A stretch of 64,000 bases of DNA from Enchytraeus crypticus (Eukaryota; Annelida; Clitellata; Enchytraeida; Enchytraeidae). The stretch covers positions 2,031,001-2,095,000 of the forward strand of contig CAJHZI010000449.1 in NCBI GenBank assembly GCA_905160935.1, written 5' to 3'. The notes under the pieces are model-generated. The model saw nothing but the letters and a program-made list of their open reading frames with translations, had not been told where the DNA came from and did not search any database. Of the stretch, positions 52,563 through 62,900 are shown piece by piece. The position numbers were made by a program, and so were the translations under genes. Each line of letters opens with the position of its first letter. Position 1 is the stretch's first letter.

Positions 52563-53055
52563 GACACCAGTAGCGGGTTCAGCTCGCAATCAGGTCCCAA
52601 TGATGATCACGACGTTAAATTTTCATTGCATTGAGATTGCAACAACTACCTAGACAAATATCCTCCTAGATCAAGCTACCAGACACGAGAACCAGAGGAC
52701 TTCTTCATCAATGTCACCCCTCCCTAAGGTCATGAGATGGTAAAACCGACGTTAAATTGATATATTAGGATGTTATACACATAGCCTCGATAAACTACTA
52801 CTACTAAAACGATGACGTAAATAAATAACAATAACGTTATCACCATTGTGTTTCATTTGAAAGTTGTAAGCCTTTAACAATAGACAAATTGTCCCTATTG
52901 TTTTGCTAAATGGCAAGTCCAACATACATAACATAATTATTATTATGCAGACTGCTTCCACGCTTGTTCCTAGACCACAAAGTTTATCCAATCACAAAGG
53001 TTACGTTACTATTAGGCCTGCACCGTCGAAAGATAGACACAATAACAGAAACGTA
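52563..53055. other. Intergenic stretch, nothing recognised
   Basis: No coding sequence seen. Confidence 0.4.
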
Positions 53056-53059
53056 TACA

Positions 53060-53130
53060 ATTAACCGATTTAACTTTCATTTCATTAGCCATGGATGATG
53101 TCAAGTCGGTCCTATAATATGTGAATATTT
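53060..53130 (-). mobile_element. LINE-B 3' end, decayed
   Basis: 'aactttcatttcattagcca', 'tggatgatgtcaagtcggtc' resemble the LINE-B end 'aacgtccatttcctcatcca', 'gggatgatgtcagggacgtc'. Confidence 0.45.
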
Positions 53131-53894
53131 TACCACATTGATATCGATAAAATTAATTATGTGCCAATTAATTCAAATATTAAATACAATATAGATGACA
53201 ATGCAATGGCCCTAATAAAAACGAAGCAACGGAAGCAACAGGATTAAAATATTTGTATGCATACTTTTATTATTTCACATTTTTAAATTTTCGCCATTTA
53301 CGATCGGATGTAAGATTTTCATTAGATTTATTCAATCGGTAAAAGCAAGTGAAGTGGATGGGTTGATAAACTTCTGAATATATGCCCAGATGTACCCTAA
53401 TACAGCAAGTTCACAATTTCTGATTTAAGAGCATAACCATTTAACTTTTTCAATGCAACTAATGCAATAAATAAAAAAATGTGGTAGCAACGATGTGTAC
53501 GCAATTAGTAGTCTGAAGTTATTCCTCTATAGACATTTTACTAATTAATTACAATTCGCCGTCATCATTACGGTGTTCATCAATCACTTAATTCATCTTT
53601 CATTAAATAAATAAATTTTGATTAACTAAATAAATTTCTCACAGTATAATTAGCACCTAATCAATTTCTTAATGCATCACGTTTGTCACCAGTGTGATAC
53701 CTGGTCAGATCTTCAGACACCCTCAGCTAAGAAAATAGACTCAAAACTTACAATAGAAAATTGTGCTTTCAGTCATAGCGAACGACCGTTGAATATATCA
53801 ACGAATTACATGGCAACTAATCAAATCAAAATTTCCATCCAACAAAGATGATGATGAAGATGATGACGAGGTGATTAAGAATTTAATTCAGTGA

Positions 53895-53990
53895 TCAATC
53901 TCTGGTTAAGATGTTCTTAGCATCGCTGATCACATTGGAAAGAAACGAGCTGTCAGTGCTTTTACCGTCAATACTCAGTCCGCTGTTAGC
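53895..53990 (-). CDS. AP3D1: AP3D1 terminal exon
   Basis: Acceptor GTTTACTAG. Encodes ANSGLSIDGKSTDSSFLSNV, then ISDAKNILTRD and TGA; human ends GENSVSVDGKCSDSTLLSNL and LEEMKATLAKC. Confidence 0.94.
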   Translation of the reverse strand, partial: ANSGLSIDGKSTDSSFLSNVISDAKNILTRD

Positions 53991-56900
53991 CTAGTAAACA
54001 CACAATCACAAAAAATAAATTTTAGATTTACAAAACGCCTACAAAATTTAAATTATTTAGATATAACAACAGTATTCAATTTCATCATCATCATCATCAT
54101 CTTCCCTTTAATCCCAGCTTAATCAGTTCGGGATATGAATAGACTTATTCACCCACTCGTATAAGTTTTGTAGCAATTTCTGGAGCCTACGCGCCCACCA
54201 ACCGATTGCCCTTTGTGACGTTGGTTGACAACAGTATTCAGTTTCTCACATGTAAATGTAGAAACTACGATAAAATGAGCTGTCAGAGTTAGTTTTAAAA
54301 GATGTTTTAATACAAACCAATTGCTTAACCAATAGACAGACATGATGCCCATGTATACTTCTACTGTATAGAGACGCTGAGCTTCCAACCTGCTCCACAA
54401 CTGTAAGAAACATATCTAACATACAATGTACACATATGCAAAAGTGCACAAATTAGATATATATGCATTACAGACTAGTTAATTACTACTAAGATACTAG
54501 TAATTAGTACTAGTAATTAGTACTACTAATTAGTACTAGTAATTAGTACTAGTAATTAGTACTAGTAATTAGTACTAGTAATTAGTACTAGTAATTAGTA
54601 ATAAGATTTAATTTCTTCAAGAGGTTGTTCCCTGTTATTTTGTATAAACAAATCAGCAGCCGACAAAGAATGTAAGAAATGACAATAACAAACTCAGAAG
54701 CAACAACAACAGAAATAATAATCCTACAGGCAACAACAACAAGAAGGAGGGGATTTAGCACACTCAGTTAAGATGTGTGTCAATTGAACAAAGTATGACA
54801 GCTATGAATGTAAATAATCCCCAGGGTGGTGGAGGTTATTCTTAAGTCCGCGCCGGCGGCTATTGATTCTCCTACAAAAGGCAACGATTACTAATAACCA
54901 TGGAGAAGACAAGGAGGAAACACAACTACAAAAACAGCAACCATACGAAAGGAAACGCTACTGCACACGCGTAGGATGTGAGTGCAACTATACGGAATAA
55001 TAAAAATTAATAAAAAATTACAGAGCGACACACAAAAATATTACATAGTAACAACAACACCAGTGACAACAAAAGGTAAATGAAAAGAGAATCAACAACT
55101 TCTATATTAATATTAACTTCAACAACGACAATATTCATCATCAATAACAACAGTCATCATCAATAACACTCATCATTAACAGCAACATTCATTAACAACA
55201 ACCTTATCATTAACAGTAACACTCATCATCAACAACATTCGTCATCAACAGCATTCATCATCAACAACATTCGTCATCATCACAACAACATGACAACAAG
55301 ATGATCAACAACAACAGATTTGACTGACCTGTGAAATGAGCGAAGAAGGAGAGACGAGAGAGATTTGCAGAGAAATTATCAGACTTGGCTGTGAACTGAA
55401 GCGTAGATTTTTCAGTCAGATCTCCACTCTTCAATAGATTGGTGAATGCATCACTGAATCAATCAATCATTCAATTTTGTTTACTTATATAGCGCATTAT
55501 TTTCAAGAAAGGCACATAAATAATAATAATAATAATAAAGGTTTAACGTCCGTTTCCTCATCCAGGGATGATGTCAGGGACGTCCCCAACAGCACACATC
55601 ACTACAAATCAGTTCTCCCAGATCAATCTGCAAAAGAAATGTGATTGCAAAGGAAACATTCAACCATAATTACATGCCAAAATTTACCTTACAATAGTGT
55701 TGGCTAATCTACGTTATAGTCTCTGTACTAACAAACACATGACGAAGAATATATATTTCTGGCTGCTCGACATCTGCAAATTCAAACGTTCTTCAACCTC
55801 AAAGCTAAGCGATTCATAAGAAGCGATACAGTGCCTCTAATAGCCGGTAATTTTAGTAATTTATTTTACCGTGTAGAAAAAGCTGGTAAAGCTAAGGTTA
55901 ACGTCTATTTCCTCACTCGAAAGCGATGTCAGTGTCAGCCCAGAATTTGAACCCCGCACACGCTGATCTGCGGTCGAGTACCTTACCGACGTCGCCACTG
56001 GCTCCAGCCAGTATATATGAATTTATGAATATGAATAGTATTAATATATATATGAAGAAGCAGATATATTAGAGGAGTACCTGGAACATTGTGTTGTGAC
56101 AAGATATGCAGAGCAAGGAATGACAAGTTTGAAGTCGAGTTTATCCTGCGACGAGCCAGAGTCAGACTGCAAATATTCATCAGAAAATCATTTCTACCAA
56201 ACAGTGCTAAATTTTACCAATATATCACTTGATAACAAAAATCTATGAATAACATAACATAATTAATAACATAAATCTATGAATAACATGTATCAATGAA
56301 TACCATACATCAATGATTAGTATAAATAAAAGTATACCATAATTAAATAAGTTTGTAACAGGCCACTAATGAAAATTGGTGCACATGTTTAAATAATCAC
56401 TATTAAATAAAATATAAGACTTTCGAATATCTAAATTGCCAGATATTTTTGACGGAGCATTGGTAGTTGATTTCCAGAGACTTTTTTAGCAGAGTATGAC
56501 ATTATAGGTCAGTTGATTCTCACTTATTTGTATTAATGTGAACTTGCCACTTCACTATACATATATTTTGCTTTATAACTATAGCGAGATTGATGAATGA
56601 AATACGATATTGCTGAGCAACCTTGATGAAATATGTCAGCGTTCCCTTGAGAGTCTGAGGCATGGATATACTGGCAACAGTGAACGAGAACTGAGCCTCA
56701 TTCGAGCAGTCAGGCATGAGCACAAACGAGACCTTTACAGGGTCGTGCATGCTGTCACCTGGCTGTAATCAATCAATCAATCAATCAGACAATCAATCAG
56801 GCATGAGCACAAACGAGACCTTAACAGGGTCGTGCACGCTGTCACCTGGCTGTAATCAATCAATCAATCCATCAGACAATCAATCAATCAGTCAATCAAT

Positions 56901-59900
56901 CAGACAATCAATCAATCAGGCATGAGCACAAACGAGACCTTAGCAGGGTCGTGCACGCTGTCACCTGGCTGTAATCAATCAATCAATCAATAAATCAATG
57001 AGTCAGTCAGTCCATACGGTAGTCAATCAATAAATCAGTCAATCAATCAGTCGATCAATAAATCAGTCGATCAATCAGTCAGTCAGTCAGTCCATCGGAT
57101 AATCAATCAATCAGTCCATCCGGCAATCAATAAATCAATCAGTCAATCAATCAGTGTGTCAGTCCATCAGACAATCAATTAGTCAGTAATTCACTCAATC
57201 ATTAAATAATTTATCTATCAGTCTAAAAAGAATTAAATATTAAGTTTAAAGTCTGTTTTCACACCATAAGGGTACTCTCAGGGACGGCCCAGCTGAGATT
57301 TGATAAACTTAGTTTTAGCACTTAACAGATATATTATTCTATTTACTTACTATTTCAGTGTATTATAAGGAAACAATGAAACATAGATATATTGAGACAA
57401 CTATGATAAAGTTAAATAAGATAAAGTGATCAATCACGCATCAAATGATATATCAAAAATTATTGTATAGTAATCACTATAAAGTATAGATAGTTATCAG
57501 CTAAGAATTATCAAGTAACAGTTAAGAAGGCAGCCGGAAGCTCTTACCATTCTGACAAGCTTAGTATTGAGCGAGTCAAGGACATTGAACTCTAATCCAC
57601 TGATCTGATTGGACGTCAGGTTTCTGAACACGACGGAGACAATAAAACGATTTCCCTGTGATACTGTTACTCTCGTTTCATAGTTCTGCAAATAGGTATA
57701 AACATGTATAGTACAGGACACTACATATACGTCACCAAACATATGCACAGAATTCAAAAGCGTATAAAAAAGTAAAAAAATAAGAGAATAATGACTATTT
57801 GAGTTTGAAAAAGTATTCGAGGCTTTCGAACTGGTAAAATATATTTATCAATCTATCAATCTATCAATAGTTATCATACCTATCGCCAAGTTTGTATGAT
57901 ATCTAGACAACAGTAGCAAAGCTTTATTTATGTGATTTATTTATGAATCTTTATGTGCTCTTAGTCTTAGAAGAGAGGTTAATATCACTCATTAATAGAA
58001 TAAAGACGATTTTAACGTCTTTCTATGTATAAATTCATTTCACATACGGAAAGGGGCAGAGATTTATCACGTTGATACAACAAACAGCTCAATCAACACA
58101 ACATGGAAACAATAGAAAAAGAACGTGTAGTTATTTACACCTACCATCCCAATTGACGCATTCTCAGCCAGCAGTAGATAGCTCGACATGGCCTGCAAAG
58201 AAAACAGTATACAGTATATAGTGTAATAACAGTATATAACATGTATATAACAGTATATAACATGTATATAACAGTAATAATATAATATGTGCAGTATATA
58301 GCAGTAAATATAACAGTAAATATAATGAAATTCCAACAAATATGGAATACATGATTTTGTTCAGTGGTCCACAATAATTTAAAACCCTATCTGGTAACCA
58401 GTAACAGTAGGCATTAAACAGCTCATCGAGGTCTAAATGATCCGGGCGTTACGCCAATGAAAAATGCGCCATTAGTTAATGTAGACGATTGATTGAATGT
58501 CTCAATAGCGTAGGGGTAAAATGACAGATCCTGAGCTTAATTGAACCCTCGTGGGTTCGAATCCCAGTCGCGCGTATCTGAGAGTAAAATCTCGGACATT
58601 CACTGGCTACATGGAAAATGGACAAAATTGCCTAACGGATTTAACATGTGATATTAAAAGTGATAGATATCAACGTAGTTGATCATTTCACTATAATGTG
58701 TGTTATTATTATAATTGTAGCCTGTAGATTGGGATAAATATGGCTTCTGAGCTCTAAATTTAAGGTACTATCAAAAAAGACAAAATATTCTCTCGATATT
58801 TAAATAAAAAAGAATTTACAAATCTTACCCATTAACGCTGTAATATACCAGAGTATCACAGCAATGGTTAGGGTTAATCTAACAGGTATTTTTCTATTTC
58901 TCAAGAGAATTACCAAACGCTAGTCAATTGTGCAAATAAAAATTTGTGTAAATTTTTAAGTTAATATAATAGATGACAATAATTTTCACAATACTACTCT
59001 GGCAAATTGGCAGGGCCTACAACAAAAGGACTGCCTACCGCTGGATCGGCAGCTGCAGGAGGCTCATCTAACACAGCCAGATCAGCGAGTACATCAGCTG
59101 TTCCAGCAGCAGCAGCTGTGCCATTGTCCGTGTGACCAGCAGAAGTTTTACTGTGACGTGATAACTTCTCCTTCTTGTTCTTCTTCTCCTTACTCTTCTT
59201 CTCCTTCTTCTCTTTCTTTTTACCACGCTAAATATTGATCGTCAGGAAATAATAAACAAATGTAGATTAATTTGGTTTACTCAGCTGCAGTTGGTGAGGT
59301 GAAGCATTAACAAAGTCATCCAGATCAGTCAACCATCCAATTCTATTATTATGTTCATAATTTAGAAACATCACTGATTTATTTAAAGTCGATATAACGC
59401 CAGCCCTTCATCGCTTGAGAAGATTTCGTAAGAATGAAATCAAACTCTACAACTAGCATGACCTAACATAACAACAATTACAGTGTTACTGTCATCCATA
59501 ACAATATCGAGCACTATTGAGACAAATGCCCGCCTGTAAGCAAAAAGAGGATGCAAAGGATGCAACACACAAAATTCCAGAAAACCAGTCCAAAGAGAAA
59601 GGGAATTAAAGAAAAGGACGTTCATGTGCTGGTCGCAACTCATGGAAGGCAGCTCTTCAACAGTGGTTAACAAATGCTTATCTACTTGTGTAAAAATTAG
59701 AATGACAAAGACAAGGTTCCGCCTAACTTGTACATTATAAAGTCCATAGAAAATTTAAATTAAATAGACCTAAAGCACAAAATTCACGTTTAACGGCAAT
59801 TTTTAGTCTCAAAATCACGTCGATGACGGGACTATAACAGAATTTGAATCCTGCACCTAACAGCGCAACCGAACTCCTAACTAGTTATGCTATGGCTCGT

Positions 59901-62900
59901 CTGGTATATATTAAAGAGTAATATATAAAACAATCCAGTGATCATTCCAGGCTCATCCAAAGTTGGCAGTGACTTTGGGGCAGAATTATGAATTTAGTTC
60001 ACAAAAAGGAGTTAAATAGTGCTAGATCTATAGTTCAATACCTGGCAGGGTTAACCCTAGCTAGGTCTCTTAAAGCTATCATTAAGGTCTAGAAATAGAA
60101 TAAAAGTAGCGATAAAAGTAGAGCTCAATTGCCTTGTGCTTAGTCTCTTCTTCGCTCTCTCCTCCATTATTCTGGTTTATGTTGGTTTCACTAGTCTCGA
60201 TCACAGGCGAGGTGGCGCCACCGGTGTGCTGAGTGGCTGCAGCGTCATTGGATAACCAGAAATCCAAGTCATCACCCTAAGCCAATCACATATCTTGTTA
60301 CATTCAAGTCATCACCCTAAGCCAATCACATATCTTGTTACATTCAAGTCATCACTTTTAGCTAATAATATATCTTGTTACATTCAAGTCATCGCCCTAA
60401 GCCAATCATATATCTTGTTACATTTCAAGTCAGCACTTTAAGTCAAACATACATCTTGTTACATTCAAGTGATCACTTTAGGTCAATCACACAGCTTGTA
60501 ACATTCACGTCATCACACAAAGTATATCACACACATTGTCATTCAAATATTTGGTGAGAAGAATTCAATAATCCTAGGAATTATCCTAGGTTGAGGAAGT
60601 GGGCGTTAAACCTTTACTATTCATTAGAATTTCTAAATGCTTGGCTGAGCCAGAGGAGGCTGGTTTGCATGTTGCTCGACAGCGGATCAGTATGCGCAGC
60701 GTTCAATTTCCATGCTCTCCCAATCACAGACTAGTTATAGAGCAGGAAACTAACGTAAAGCTTTACTTTTTCAGCTTTAGCTTTAAATGGGTCTATTAAT
60801 AGAGTTCATAGAAAGTAAAAAGGAGGGGAAAAGAGGCAGGGGCACGCTGAGATTGGATATGTTAGATGATTTAAAGACCCACGCATATGCGGAAATGGAG
60901 AGGAAAGCGGAAGACAGAGAAGAGTGGAGGCGTTATATACCATGGACCTGCAAGTAGGCAGTGCACTAAGAGAGAGAGAGGGGATTTAAAGACCCAAGCA
61001 TATGCGGAAATGCAGAGGATAGGGGAAGACAGAGAAGAGTGAAGGCGTTATATACCATGAACCTGCCAGTAGGCAGTGCACTAATAGAGAGAGAGAGAGA
61101 GCTTTAAGCAAAGAGAGTGTAAAGGTCGTTGGGTTCGATACAACGGCGACGACGCCGTGACAGCAGACTGAGACATCCCAGTGAGACCTGGTTAGGAGGG
61201 GGAGGTGACAGAGTGGCTGCCTCGCTGGACGACTGGTCGGGAGAGAAGATTCCAGAAGCACTCTTCGTCATGCTCGCATAAGCCTCGGCACTCCTCTCCT
61301 CTGTGCCCACAGTGAGCACCAGCAGATCTGGTGCCGCTCCTTCAGCACCTCCGTCACCTGACTGGTGGTGCCTCTTCTTGTGATGACGATGATGATGCTT
61401 GCCATCCTTCTCCGTCTTATCCTTCTACAGGAGGAATATACAACAGACGGCAGAGATAGAATGCATGTATCCAAGGCACTTCATGGGACACTGAACATTA
61501 AATCATAATTTGTTTCTCAATAACTATAAACTTATTGATGCATATACAATTATACATGTATTTCGTAATATGTATATTAATAGATACAGCATCTATTACC
61601 AGTGGCTTAGTGCAGTTGGTTTAGCTGCGAATCAATAAACGAAGATAAGCAACGATGATCACAATTACTACTTGGATGGGTGACAACCTAGGAAGACCGA
61701 GCATTGCGAGCTTCCAATGACAAAATTTTAAGGGTGTTGGAAGGTCATTCTTAAATCCACGCCAGCTGCTATCTAAGTGCTATTAAAGGCAATGACTACA
61801 AATAATCATGGAGAGTAAGGAGGAAATAACGAAAACTACTAAACAGAAACTAAGGAAGGAAACTCTGTAACACGTACAGGAGTCATGTGTGCAACTTTTA
61901 AATAAATTACTATAATACCTTCATTTTCATTTATTCTAGCAAACTGCTGACTATAGCTAGAGATGCAGTAATAGAATTTAAAGCTTATTCCCATGCTTAT
62001 ATTGAATAGAGAATCAACTTTAGTGTGTTATCAGAAAACTTGTCTTATTAGTTGGACAGTCTACGCCTATTAATTCTTTTTATACGTAGACGACTATAGA
62101 TCAAGTCAGGCACCTTTTCTCTCTTGTTCTTCTTCTTGTCCTTATGTTTATCAGACTTGCTGACAGCCTCTGATTGGCTGGCAGATGGCGTAGGTCCACC
62201 CTTAACGTCAGCACCGACCAAACGGTGAGTGCGAACAGGCAAGCGTTCATCATCTCTCAGAGGTCTATAGAACATTAAACACGCCATAAAACAATGATCA
62301 TCCAAGATGTCTCTGGAACTCTAGAAAAATATTTTAACAAATTAATAGAAATCAGTCTTTAAAAATGTTGAGTTTTGAGTCTATTTCTATACAGCTTTCA
62401 AAGACAGCAGTGATAGAATTCTAACTGATGGCCTTCCGCATTTCAGGCAAGTATGTTGCCAACCAGGCCAATCGAACTGGTACATATAATGCAAAAATCA
62501 CATACTCTATCTGAAACAGCTGTATTGTGAAAATAAAATGAAGGATTTGCATAGAAAACAGATAAAGTACATAATGCCATCATGATTTAAATCAAGTAGT
62601 TATGTTAATATATATAGAGATTAAAATCACTCTCACAATATTTACATTGAACTTAAATGAGTTAACATACACTCAGAATGATGTCATAATACGACAAGAT
62701 CAAACGTTACTTTCGCTGTCTTTAGAAGCCATCAGAAAACACTAAGATACAAAAATAAATCCATTTCGATCAGATTAGATTCGAAGACTGAGCTGGTAGC
62801 TTATTGCTAAGTTGCTTGACAGCAGATCAAATAATAGGTGATGGATTCAAATCTGGTATTCTCTATGGCCCTGACTCGAATTCAAGACAGACCGATTATT

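Noticed and set aside
52214-52600. RLVCYVPVYN-repeat frame
   Set aside because: 30-base minisatellite read in frame.
55983-56180. 65-residue minus-strand frame starting MNICSLTLARRRI
   Set aside because: A shifted frame over a true AP3D1 exon (56081-56166); the correct frame gives KLDFKLVIPCSAYLV.
61640-61715. Possible 5S rRNA gene
   Set aside because: The 5' third is not 5S-like, there are many substitutions, and a shared non-5S tail follows; it is a 5S-derived SINE.
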